Shown in pieces: positions 7,914 through 15,687 of a stretch of 38,703 nt of DNA. The stretch spans positions 1 through 38,703 of the forward strand of contig CAJUTE010000026.1 in assembly GCA_910589555.1 (NCBI GenBank), read 5' to 3'. Position numbers and translations under genes: made by a program. The stretch comes from an uncultured Muribaculum sp. (GTDB lineage: Bacteria > Bacteroidota > Bacteroidia > Bacteroidales > Muribaculaceae). The first letter of the stretch is position 1; each line of letters begins with the position of its first letter. Below the pieces are notes generated by a model, which was not told the DNA's origin, did not search any database, and saw nothing but the letters and a program-made list of their open reading frames with translations.

Positions 7914-8696
7914 ATGAATCTGAATATCGAGGAAATGATTACGCTCAATTATGAGCTTGAAGGATTGCTTTACCTCGCGCTTCATCGTGGTGATGACACC
8001 CCGCAGCAAGTGTGGGATATGATCTCTGCCAAGATTGAATCATTGCGCGAAGGTATTGCGACAGAAAACGCGACAGTTTGCGACAACACGCCGGCATCAG
8101 TTCCCGCTGAAGAAGTTACGGAAAGCGACAATGCCGTAACTGATCAGGCAATTGAAGAAGAGCCCACTGACACCGAAGAGGCTCAGGAAACTATGCCTGT
8201 CGAAATGGAGCATCCTGACGAGACAGAAGATGAAGGAAACAACGATTTGCAGCCGCTGCCCGTGCCGGAGGAGACTCAACTCCCTCCCACTCCCGATGAA
8301 ATCCTGACAATTATAAAGGAGGAGGAACTTGAAGCCGCCGAATCGGAACCACTTGAAGAGCCGCCGTTCACCGAACCGGAAAATGGATATGTCCCCTACA
8401 CCGAGCCTGAGGTGAAAATCGCGCAGGCAGAAACCATTCGCCTCGATGAAAAACTCGCCCGTGAAAATTCAAGGAATCTGCGCAAAGCATTTTCGCTGAA
8501 CGACAAGTTCCGTTTTCGCCGCGAATTATTTTCCAACAGCGAATCAGAAATGACAGAGGCAATAAATACCATTGAAGCCATGTCGTCGGTTGACGAAGCA
8601 CTTGATTATTTCTACAATGACTTGAATTGGGATAAGTCAAGTCAGGAGGTCAAGGACTTTATCGAAATAATAACTCACCATTTCTCAAGCAAATGA
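7914..8696 (+). CDS. Acidic protein of unknown function, cotranscribed with rsmI
   Basis: Protein of 260 residues, soluble and without a signal peptide. Residues 1-45 (MNLNIEEMITLNYELEGLL) and the last 80 residues are predicted helical; between them lies a long, very acidic, Glu/Pro/Thr-rich linker likely to be disordered. The C-terminal block (LRKAFSLNDKFRFRREL, then ALDYFYNDLNWD and VKDFIEI) has the look of a conserved domain and I recall similar proteins in Bacteroidales, without an assigned function. Its stop codon overlaps the rsmI start (ATGA), so the two are translationally coupled. Role could concern ribosome or regulation, but nothing in the sequence proves it. Confidence 0.75.
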   Translation: MNLNIEEMITLNYELEGLLYLALHRGDDTPQQVWDMISAKIESLREGIATENATVCDNTPASVPAEEVTESDNAVTDQAIEEEPTDTEEAQETMPVEMEHPDETEDEGNNDLQPLPVPEETQLPPTPDEILTIIKEEELEAAESEPLEEPPFTEPENGYVPYTEPEVKIAQAETIRLDEKLARENSRNLRKAFSLNDKFRFRRELFSNSESEMTEAINTIEAMSSVDEALDYFYNDLNWDKSSQEVKDFIEIITHHFSSK

Positions 8697-9421
8697 GCGG
8701 AAAGCTGTTTATAGTCCCAACGCCGGTCGGCAATCTCGGCGATATGTCGCCGAGAGCAATCGAAACATTACGGTCAAGCGACCTTATCCTTTGTGAAGAT
8801 ACCCGCACAAGTTCCGTACTTCTGCGGCATTTTGAAATATCAGTGCCCACCGCGAGCCATCACAAGTTTAACGAACACTCGGCAACCGCTCCCGTAATCG
8901 ACAAGCTCAAAAGCGGAATGACCATTTCACTTGTGAGCGATGCCGGAACACCGGGCATATCTGATCCGGGATTTTATCTCGTGCGCGAATGTCGCGCAAA
9001 CGGCATAACCGTGGAAACTTTACCCGGTCCTACGGCACTTATTCCCGCACTGGTCAATTCAGGACTCCCATGTGACCGATTTGTATTTGAGGGCTTCCTG
9101 CCGCAGAAGAAAGGACGAATGACCCGCTTGGCTGAACTTGCCAACGACGATCGCACATTTATCCTATATGAGTCGCCATTGAGGCTCGTGAAAACATTGA
9201 CTCAACTGGCGGAAGCCTGTGGAGAAAATAGAGAGGCTTCAGTGTCAAGGGAAATATCGAAACTGCACAATGAGACAGTCGCAGGAACCCTCGGCGAATT
9301 AATAAATCATTTCACCACAAACAATCCACGCGGTGAAATTGTTATAGTCGTAAGCGGGCAACGTGGCGACAGCACACCTCGTCGCCACAAAAACAAATAC
9401 AAAGATGCTGACGAGGAATAA
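8693..9421 (+). CDS. rsmI: 16S rRNA (cytidine-1402-2'-O)-methyltransferase
   Basis: Protein of 242 residues, a tetrapyrrole-methylase-fold enzyme that uses S-adenosylmethionine to 2'-O-methylate C1402 in the decoding centre of 16S rRNA. Diagnostic motifs: LFIVPTPVGNLGD (5-17), LCEDTRTS (33-40), SDAGTPGISDPG (82-93), GPTALIPAL, and FEGFLPQKKGR. The domain is complete; it is a little shorter than the E. coli enzyme because the C-terminal extension is reduced to a basic tail (RRHKNKYKD). Start ATG overlaps the stop of the upstream acidic protein by four bases. Confidence 0.95.
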   Translation: MSGKLFIVPTPVGNLGDMSPRAIETLRSSDLILCEDTRTSSVLLRHFEISVPTASHHKFNEHSATAPVIDKLKSGMTISLVSDAGTPGISDPGFYLVRECRANGITVETLPGPTALIPALVNSGLPCDRFVFEGFLPQKKGRMTRLAELANDDRTFILYESPLRLVKTLTQLAEACGENREASVSREISKLHNETVAGTLGELINHFTTNNPRGEIVIVVSGQRGDSTPRRHKNKYKDADEE

Positions 9422-9455
9422 ACTAATAAATTAACATATTCTAATTTCAAAGAAC

Positions 9456-10316
9456 ATGAAAAAAATCGTTTCAATTATTGCTATCGGGATGGTATTCCTT
9501 ACAGCATGTAACGGCGGAAAAGTAAAGCAATTGGAGGATGCTAAATTAATGACCGATGATTCATTGCGTGTGGCTCTTGCCAACCAAGACAGCCTGCTGG
9601 TTCTGCTTAATGACATCACCGACGGAATGAATCAGATCAAGGATCTGGAAAAAATCCTCACAAATACATCTGATCTCACTTCTGAATCTCAATCACGCAA
9701 AGACCAGATAAAGAATGATATGCTTGCCATCCAACAAGCGCTTCAGGAACGTCGTCAACGCCTTGCCGAACTTGAAGGAAAGCTCAAAAACTCCCAGGGC
9801 TACAACGCTACATTACAGCGCACCATCGACAATCTTAAAGCTGAAATCGCAAATCAGGAGACCACCATCTCTACCTTGCGCAATGACCTTGCTGTGGCTA
9901 AGATACAGATTGCCGACCTTGGCACAAAAGTGGACTCGCTCAACACCACAGTCGCATCAGTAACTGAAGAAAAGACTAAAGCCGAAGAAGCTACCACAAC
10001 TGCTGTCAACGAGCTCAACACCTGCTATTATGCAATCGGCACAAAGAAAGAGCTTAAGGAAGCAAAGATCATCGAGACTGGATTCTTGCGTAAAACCAAG
10101 CTGCTTCAAGCTGATTTCCAGCAGAGCTACTTCACCAAGGCCGACAAGCGTACTCTCACCTCAATCCCCACCCACTCCAAAAAGGCTAAAATCATAACCA
10201 ATATGCCGGAAGGCAGTTATGACATTCAGGATGTGGACGGAATGAAAGTCATAAATGTGATTAATCCCGAAAAATTCTGGAGCATGTCCAACTATCTTGT
10301 AATCCAGGTCAACTGA
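9456..10316 (+). CDS. Coiled-coil lipoprotein of unknown function
   Basis: Protein of 286 residues with a lipoprotein signal (lipobox LTAC, Cys18). Residues 22-185 are heptad-rich and almost certainly a long coiled coil (IKNDMLAIQQALQERRQRLAELE, NLKAEIANQETTISTL). The final 95 residues form a compact conserved domain (TCYYAIGTKKELKEAKII ... FWSMSNYLVIQV). Similar Bacteroidales proteins are sometimes labelled collagen-binding adhesins (Cbp1-like); I would not transfer that function. It starts 34 bases after rsmI and ends at a strong terminator, so it may be the last gene of that transcript or have its own promoter. Confidence 0.8.
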   Translation: MKKIVSIIAIGMVFLTACNGGKVKQLEDAKLMTDDSLRVALANQDSLLVLLNDITDGMNQIKDLEKILTNTSDLTSESQSRKDQIKNDMLAIQQALQERRQRLAELEGKLKNSQGYNATLQRTIDNLKAEIANQETTISTLRNDLAVAKIQIADLGTKVDSLNTTVASVTEEKTKAEEATTTAVNELNTCYYAIGTKKELKEAKIIETGFLRKTKLLQADFQQSYFTKADKRTLTSIPTHSKKAKIITNMPEGSYDIQDVDGMKVINVINPEKFWSMSNYLVIQVN

Positions 10317-10345
10317 TTAAAACAATAATAACACATTCACTATAC

Positions 10346-10378
10346 AAGGCATCGGCTTTCAACAGTCGATGCCTTTTT
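10346..10378 (+). terminator. Rho-independent terminator after the coiled-coil lipoprotein
   Basis: AAGGCATCG (10346-10354) pairs with CGATGCCTT (10367-10375), followed by a T-run. It lies 30 bases past the stop codon. Confidence 0.85.
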
Positions 10379-10880
10379 ACTGTTACCCTCCGGCTTGCAA
10401 ACAAAAAAGGCATGCCATAGCGTCCTGCCTTGGCGATTATGCCTTTAGCGTTTGTACGTTCAATCGAAAGGTCAAGTTTTTTAACCCCTCGAATTCGAGA
10501 GGTTTAGAAATTGGAATTATTCCCTCTTGCACACATAGCTGTAGGCACAATCATTTTATGGGTTGAAAATACTTGGAAGCCAATTATTCAATGCTGATTA
10601 TGCCGCCATTAGAGCCGATATATCAGAAAAATACACTATCTTTACGACTATAAAAAACTAAACCCGATAGCTTGACGTATCAGGGGCTACCGGGAATCAA
10701 CACTGTAAAGTTAGTGAGATTTTTATTTATAAACAAATTCGGCACGTAAAAAATCGCAAGATTGAAATGACGATTGAAATGATACTAACAGACAAGAACA
10801 ATGGCTGTAAAATAATATGTAGTTTAATTAAATAGAGAGCAGACAAAGACATCCACTCGATTTTGGGGCGTGGCAGGGGT
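10379..10880. other. Gene-free region of about 500 bases
   Basis: No credible open frame. It holds an AAAGGCAT/ATGCCTTT inverted repeat shortly after the terminator, an 11+11 near-palindrome centred on GAATTC (10483-10504), and a short direct repeat (GATTGAAATGA at 10760 and again 12 bases on). The region is AT-rich with no full promoter on either strand (best near-match TATCTTTA close to 10637). I see no terminator for the convergent lipoprotein gene ending at 10881. Confidence 0.6.
10483..10504. repeat. 22-bp near-perfect palindrome
   Basis: Ten of eleven pairs match around a central GAATTC, with half-site AACCcCTCGAA. Preceded by a T-run. It could be an operator or a hairpin; no gene lies close enough to assign it. 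Confidence 0.4.
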
Positions 10881-12122
10881 TCAGTCTATTTTTCTGCCTG
10901 TCTTATCGATATAATACCAGTCATTGCTCTCCCAACGCCAATGTTCACCATCCTGTATGTTAGTTCCTGTGTCGGCGACTTTCGCTTTGCCATTCTCAAA
11001 CGGAAACGCACACTTGAAACGTGGAGCAATGACAGTGTTTCCCTTTTCATCGGCATATCCAATTAGCCCTTGTTCATCAACAATGCGGTACATACCATCC
11101 ATCACATAGTCATCACCATTGTCAAAATGGTAAGCGGGATACCGTTTGCTGTGTCTTTCATCATATTCAGCCTTGTTGAATTTCAGGGGAAATGCTATCC
11201 ATCTATCCACCGGCTCAAGGTCAAATGTGGCAGGCTTAAATTGAGGGAATCCGGAGACCAACCTTATCGCTTCCTCATCAAGAGACGGGTCTTTGCCTCT
11301 TAAAATTTTAACAGAATCCACTTCACCCGTTTTTCTTACAAGGAATTTCAAAATAACGCGACCCTGTATATTTTTGTCATAAGCGTCCTGTGGGTATTTC
11401 ATGTTATCGGAAATATATGAAAGCATCGCCATCTCTCCACCTGGAAAATATGGCGAGGTCTCATGCTCTTCAAATAACCGTTCCTCAACCTCTATCGGAA
11501 CATTTTCAACATCAATACTGACATCCTTCGCTACTTTAAATCGCAATATAGGATGATCAAAGACATCATCCTTGAACTGTTGTATTATCGAGTCATTATC
11601 ACCTTGCAAATATACTTCAATGGAACCATCCACATTTCCCATTGTCATGACATTACCGGTATATTTACCGATATATTTACGTTGAATGGCATCCAAAAGA
11701 AGACTGTCAATCCGCAACTGCTCTTTCTTTGAACAAATTCCAATCCCCAGATCGAAATCGGGTCCTTGCAGCATCTCTTCGAGCATAGGTCTCATCTTCA
11801 AGGTATCTCCAACTATATTTATTGATAGCCTTCCTTTATCATTAAAATAACAATCGCAATACCAATCGGGCAAATCCATATTATTAACATCAATTCCTAT
11901 GCGAGTCGAGTCTGCGCCAAATAGATATGACAACCGTTCATAATAGGTCCATGCCGGTTCTTGCACTGCGCCTTCTTCATCAGAAGTAAAGTTTCCTTCC
12001 TCCTGCTTTTGCTCCGTGTATCCGGTGCTACTGTGCGACACGACATTCCTATATGAATTAGAGCAACCGCTCAATAATAATATGGCAAATGCCGCTGTCA
12101 TAGGAACTCTTGATATTTTCAT
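10881..12122 (-). CDS. Lipoprotein with TonB C-terminal domain and WG-type repeats
   Basis: Protein of 413 residues. Lipobox LLSGC with Cys20 makes it a lipoprotein. The central part carries a TonB C-terminal-like domain: PYFPGGEMAMLSYISDNMKYP, then GRVILKFLVRKTGEVDSVKIL and EEAIRLVSGFPQFKPA, the standard arrangement in Bacteroidota energy-transducer paralogues. The tail (MYRIVDEQGLIGYADEKG, then FKCAFPFENGKAKVAD and WYYIDKTGRKID) looks like two WG/KWG beta repeats. It lacks the transmembrane anchor and Pro-rich spacer of a true TonB, so direct energy transduction is doubtful. It stands alone and convergent to an empty region. Confidence 0.8.
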   Translation of the reverse strand: MKISRVPMTAAFAILLLSGCSNSYRNVVSHSSTGYTEQKQEEGNFTSDEEGAVQEPAWTYYERLSYLFGADSTRIGIDVNNMDLPDWYCDCYFNDKGRLSINIVGDTLKMRPMLEEMLQGPDFDLGIGICSKKEQLRIDSLLLDAIQRKYIGKYTGNVMTMGNVDGSIEVYLQGDNDSIIQQFKDDVFDHPILRFKVAKDVSIDVENVPIEVEERLFEEHETSPYFPGGEMAMLSYISDNMKYPQDAYDKNIQGRVILKFLVRKTGEVDSVKILRGKDPSLDEEAIRLVSGFPQFKPATFDLEPVDRWIAFPLKFNKAEYDERHSKRYPAYHFDNGDDYVMDGMYRIVDEQGLIGYADEKGNTVIAPRFKCAFPFENGKAKVADTGTNIQDGEHWRWESNDWYYIDKTGRKID

Positions 12123-12295
12123 AGTGTGTATTTTATTTTAGATTTCAGACATAAAGTTACGCAAAAATCTGATATATCGGCATATTAGCCACATTTTAAC
12201 GTAAATGCATACGAATTTATTTCTTATATGCACTCGGTTTATTCGCATTCTTGGCCATACCTTAGATAATTCCGCAGGGGCAAAGTTCAAATAAA

Positions 12296-12327
12296 TTTGA
12301 CTTTGCCCTTGCTTATTCGTATCTTTG
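12296..12327 (+). promoter_or_regulatory. Promoter of ychF
   Basis: TTTG (12296-12299), 20 bases, TATCTTTG (12320-12327). The expected transcription start is near 12333, giving a leader of about 24 bases. Confidence 0.85.
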
Positions 12328-12356
12328 CAGTTCAAATTTAAATACTGATCAGAATC

Positions 12357-13460
12357 ATGGCACTTCAATGTGGAATAGTAGGCTTGCCTAATGTCGGCAA
12401 GTCAACCCTCTTTAACTGTCTGTCCAATGCCAAGGCACAGTCAGCCAATTTTCCGTTCTGTACTATAGAACCTAACGTCGGAGTAATCACCGTTCCTGAT
12501 GACCGCTTGAACAAACTCGTCGAAATGTGCCAGCCCAAGAGCGTGGTTCCGGCAACTGTGGAGATCGTCGATATCGCAGGTTTGGTTAAGGGCGCAAGCA
12601 AAGGCGAAGGCCTCGGCAACAAGTTCCTTGCCAATATCCGCGAGACTGACGCTATCATCCATGTGTTGCGTTGCTTTGACAATGATAATATCACTCATGT
12701 CGACGGCTCAGTCGATCCCGTAAGAGACAAGGAGATCATTGACTATGAATTGCAGCTAAAGGATCTTGAAACGGTCGAAGCAAGAATAGCCAAGACCCAG
12801 AAACAAGCCCAGACAGGCGGCGACAAGGCGGCAAAAATGCAGTATGAGGTGCTTTGCAAATTCAAGGAGGCCCTTGACCAGGGCAAACCGGCTCGCTCGG
12901 TTTCTTTTGAAAGTGTCGATGAAAACAAATTTGCACGTGATCTATTCCTGCTTACCGCCAAACCGGTTCTCTATGTGTGTAACGTCGACGACTCATCGGC
13001 AGTGAACGGCAACAAGTATGTTGAAGCTGTACGCGAAGCTATCAAGGACGAAGGCGCCCAACTTCTTATCGTCGCCGCACAAACAGAAGCCGACATCGCT
13101 GAACTTGACACTTGGGAAGAACGACAGGAATTCCTCAATGAGATAGGACTTGAGGAGTCGGGAGTGAGCCGCCTGATCCGCTCGGCTTACGCGCTGCTCG
13201 ACCTGCAGACATACTTTACCGCAGGACCTGATGAAGTGCGTGCCTGGACCTTCATGAGAGGCAGCAAGGCTCCTCAATGCGCCGGAATAATCCACACTGA
13301 TTTCGAAAAAGGATTCATCCGCGCTGAGGTGATAAAATATGACGACTATGTGACTCTCGGCGGTGAAACCGGAGTCAAGGAAGCCGGAAAACTAAGCATA
13401 GAAGGCAAGGAGTATGTGGTCAATGACGGCGACATCATGCACTTCCGTTTCAACGTATAA
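12357..13460 (+). CDS. ychF: Redox-regulated ATPase YchF (Obg-family)
   Basis: Protein of 367 residues, standard length. P-loop GLPNVGKST at residues 9-17, switch region around FPFCTIEPNVG, DIAGLVKGASKGEGLGN as the G3 segment, and an NVDD motif where classical GTPases have NKxD, in keeping with YchF preferring ATP. A coiled-coil insertion (KDLETVEARIAKTQKQAQ) and a C-terminal TGS domain (AGPDEVRAWTF ... GIIHTDFEKGFIRAEVI) are present. YchF binds ribosomes and modulates stress responses. It has its own promoter and is followed by a strong perfect hairpin. Confidence 0.95.
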   Translation: MALQCGIVGLPNVGKSTLFNCLSNAKAQSANFPFCTIEPNVGVITVPDDRLNKLVEMCQPKSVVPATVEIVDIAGLVKGASKGEGLGNKFLANIRETDAIIHVLRCFDNDNITHVDGSVDPVRDKEIIDYELQLKDLETVEARIAKTQKQAQTGGDKAAKMQYEVLCKFKEALDQGKPARSVSFESVDENKFARDLFLLTAKPVLYVCNVDDSSAVNGNKYVEAVREAIKDEGAQLLIVAAQTEADIAELDTWEERQEFLNEIGLEESGVSRLIRSAYALLDLQTYFTAGPDEVRAWTFMRGSKAPQCAGIIHTDFEKGFIRAEVIKYDDYVTLGGETGVKEAGKLSIEGKEYVVNDGDIMHFRFNV

Positions 13461-13478
13461 AATTATTTGATATACTAT

Positions 13479-13513
13479 GGCAGATGGGGCAAAACTTTTT
13501 TGCCCCATCTGCC
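13479..13513. terminator. Perfect 16-bp inverted repeat after ychF
   Basis: Arms 13479-13494 (GGCAGATGGGGCAAAA) and 13498-13513 are exact complements with a 3-base loop. There is no T-tract after the plus-strand arm, so intrinsic termination is likely inefficient; it may act as an RNA 3'-end stabiliser or a partial terminator between ychF and the next gene. Confidence 0.6.
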
Positions 13514-13541
13514 GTTATATTATCAAAACAACTATTTACTT

Positions 13542-14756
13542 ATGAATGGGAAATTGAATCTGTTCTTAGCAATTGCCCTTACTTATCCCTTGAGTCAGCA
13601 AGCCCAAGGGATTAGTGAGATTATAGAGCAGCTAAAGAACTCACAGTGCTATACCGCCGACGTTAATTATCATATTCTGATGTCTCTCCAGCCCGATGTG
13701 GATTACCACATAAAGCTTGAATCAATGATATCACCGGCTGACACTTTAGCACCATGCAACTATGTGATAGACTGGACCATGTCTACTCCGTCAGGTGAGC
13801 AACACGGATTCTCGGCGTATCATGACGGGAATCTATACGATTTCCATGGAGAGCGGTTGCTGGAATATCATTACGACTGGGATTCAATCCCATTTTTCCC
13901 TTCAGCGCCCAAAGGCACTCTTCCGGGCATACAGAAACGAGTGCAATTTTGCTCACTCTTGCCCCAATTCCTTGCCGAACAGCTTGAAGAAATATCCTCT
14001 GACCCGGATAAATACGATTACTCATTTCACCCCGACACCATCGTAAACGGCATACACTGCTCTGCAATAGAAGGAGTCATGAAAGTCAACGATGAGGTGT
14101 GCAAAGAGTATCTTTACGCATTTGACCCGAAAAACGGAATGCCTCTGTATTCTGAAATCGAGAACAATCCCGGAGCATTGGTTGAGCAAACCATAATAAC
14201 GGAATATACCGGCACCACTACCGGCACAAACTGCACGCCGGTATCTGATGCCGCATTGATGGAACGCTATCCTCTCATCTTTGAGAAATTCCGCGAAAGC
14301 AACTATGCCATTGAAAATATGCAGGGGCAACGATTGCCGGGATTCTCGCTTCCCACCACTACCGGAGAGCGCTATTCACGCCGCTCCGGCGATCCATTCC
14401 GAACTCTCACAATTGTCGTGTTGCTGGATCCAAAATCAGGTTTTGCCTCGCAGACTGTCACTGAGATACGTAAAGCTGTCGAGATGCTGCCGGTAAACGC
14501 CGACATAATATGGGCATTCACAAGCAATAACGTAGATGAGATCGAGGAGATCATCCCGGCTATCATGCCCGGAGAACATTTGCTTATGAGCGCCAAATCA
14601 CTTGCCCGTGACTGCGGGGTTTCGGCTTATCCTGTCACCATAATCACTAACGATGACGGAGTTGTAGCCGATGTTATCATTGGATTCAACAATGATATGT
14701 CGTCAAGCGTTATACAAAAAGCGGCAGTTGCCGCAAAACAACAATATAATAAATAA
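13542..14756 (+). CDS. Exported protein: LolA-like N-domain plus thioredoxin-fold C-domain lacking CxxC
   Basis: Protein of 404 residues from ATG 13542, which yields a clean signal peptide (MNGKLNLFLAIALTYPLSQQAQG); the frame is open further upstream but only through the hairpin. Residues 25-255 are beta-rich and resemble the periplasmic LolA/DUF-type fold often joined to TlpA proteins in Bacteroidota (GNLYDFHGERLLEY, YAFDPKNGMPLYSEI). Residues about 285-400 form a TlpA/thioredoxin fold (LPGFSLPTTTGERYS, VVLLDPKSGFAS, cis-Pro in SAYPVTII). Where the redox CxxC should be it has DPKSGF, so it cannot be an ordinary disulfide reductase. Six bases separate it from tpx, so they are likely cotranscribed. 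Confidence 0.75.
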   Translation: MNGKLNLFLAIALTYPLSQQAQGISEIIEQLKNSQCYTADVNYHILMSLQPDVDYHIKLESMISPADTLAPCNYVIDWTMSTPSGEQHGFSAYHDGNLYDFHGERLLEYHYDWDSIPFFPSAPKGTLPGIQKRVQFCSLLPQFLAEQLEEISSDPDKYDYSFHPDTIVNGIHCSAIEGVMKVNDEVCKEYLYAFDPKNGMPLYSEIENNPGALVEQTIITEYTGTTTGTNCTPVSDAALMERYPLIFEKFRESNYAIENMQGQRLPGFSLPTTTGERYSRRSGDPFRTLTIVVLLDPKSGFASQTVTEIRKAVEMLPVNADIIWAFTSNNVDEIEEIIPAIMPGEHLLMSAKSLARDCGVSAYPVTIITNDDGVVADVIIGFNNDMSSSVIQKAAVAAKQQYNK

Positions 14757-14762
14757 ATACTT

Positions 14763-15260
14763 ATGGAAACTGTATATTTCAGCGGAAATGAATGCCACAC
14801 CTATGGCTCCGTACCTGCCGTAGGTTCTGTCGCTCCCGAGTTCTCACTTGTCGACACCGACCTCAAGGAGCTGACTCTTGAAAGTTTTCCCGGCAAAAAA
14901 ATTGTGTTGAACATCTTTCCGAGCCTTGACACTCCGGTGTGCGCGATGGGTGTACGCAAGTTTAACCAGGAGGCATCAAAGAAAAACGACGTTGCGGTAG
15001 TGTGCGTGTCGATGGACCTCCCGTTTGCAGCCAAACGCTTCTGCACTCTTGAGGGCATCAAAGATGTATATCCAGCGTCGGCTTTCCGCTCACCGGAATT
15101 CGCAAAGAACTATGGCGTGGAATTGGTCGACGGTCCATTGAAGGGTCTGCTTGCACGTGCAGTCATTATAATTGATGAGAATCACAAGGTGATTTATCGC
15201 GAACTTGTCGATGAAATCACCCATGAACCTGATTATGAAGCAGCACTCAAGATGCTCTAA
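14763..15260 (+). CDS. tpx: Thiol peroxidase
   Basis: Protein of 165 residues, a 2-Cys atypical peroxiredoxin that reduces hydrogen peroxide and alkyl hydroperoxides using thioredoxin. Peroxidatic Cys60 lies in PSLDTPVC and resolving Cys94 in FCTLEGI, the spacing expected for Tpx. GSVAPEFSLVDTDL (21-34) is the family N-terminal signature. It follows the inactive thioredoxin-like gene by six bases and ends tail-to-tail with the sugar cassette, overlapping its last gene by four bases. It is presumably served by the thioredoxin encoded at 32119-32415, an inference. Confidence 0.95.
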   Translation: METVYFSGNECHTYGSVPAVGSVAPEFSLVDTDLKELTLESFPGKKIVLNIFPSLDTPVCAMGVRKFNQEASKKNDVAVVCVSMDLPFAAKRFCTLEGIKDVYPASAFRSPEFAKNYGVELVDGPLKGLLARAVIIIDENHKVIYRELVDEITHEPDYEAALKML

Positions 15261-15679
15261 TTTTCCGATTTAGACTCTAAAAAATCTTCGTAGAGGCGGA
15301 TATAGTCCGCCTCTATGTATTTATCGGAGGCAAGCACAAGACACACCGCGCCCGATGAGAAGTCATCAAGAGTGCGCCATATTCCGGGAACGATATGCAG
15401 ACCCTTATTGGAGCGGTTGAGCATATATGAGCGCTTCTCTTTCCCATCATCAAGAGTGACAGTGAAACTGCCGCTTACCGCAACAATCATCTCATGCAGC
15501 TCCCTATGAGAGTGCCCGCCTCGGCTCTCCCCTCCGGGAACATCATACAGATAATACACACGTTTCACATCAAACGGCATATTATATCCATTTTCACACA
15601 CCGTGAGATTGCCCCTGCGTTGATGACCGATTGTGTCAAGCTCTATTAACCGGCAGTCATTTAATGTGGTTTGCTTCAT
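15257..15679 (-). CDS. FdtA/QdtA-type cupin, dTDP-sugar 3,4-ketoisomerase candidate
   Basis: Protein of 140 residues, a single cupin. Conserved elements: RRGNLTVCEN (21-30), PFDVKRVYYLYDVPGGESRGGHSH (35-58), LHEMIVAVSGSFTVTLDDG (61-79) and the tail YIEADYIRLYEDF. It keeps the HxH pair (H56, H58) and a further His62, as in FdtA/QdtA enzymes that convert dTDP-4-keto-6-deoxyglucose to the 3-keto sugar. That product would feed the adjacent aminotransferase. It is the last gene of the cassette, nine bases after the aminotransferase, and overlaps the end of tpx on the other strand. Confidence 0.85.
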   Translation of the reverse strand: MKQTTLNDCRLIELDTIGHQRRGNLTVCENGYNMPFDVKRVYYLYDVPGGESRGGHSHRELHEMIVAVSGSFTVTLDDGKEKRSYMLNRSNKGLHIVPGIWRTLDDFSSGAVCLVLASDKYIEADYIRLYEDFLESKSEN

Positions 15680-15687
15680 TATTATCG

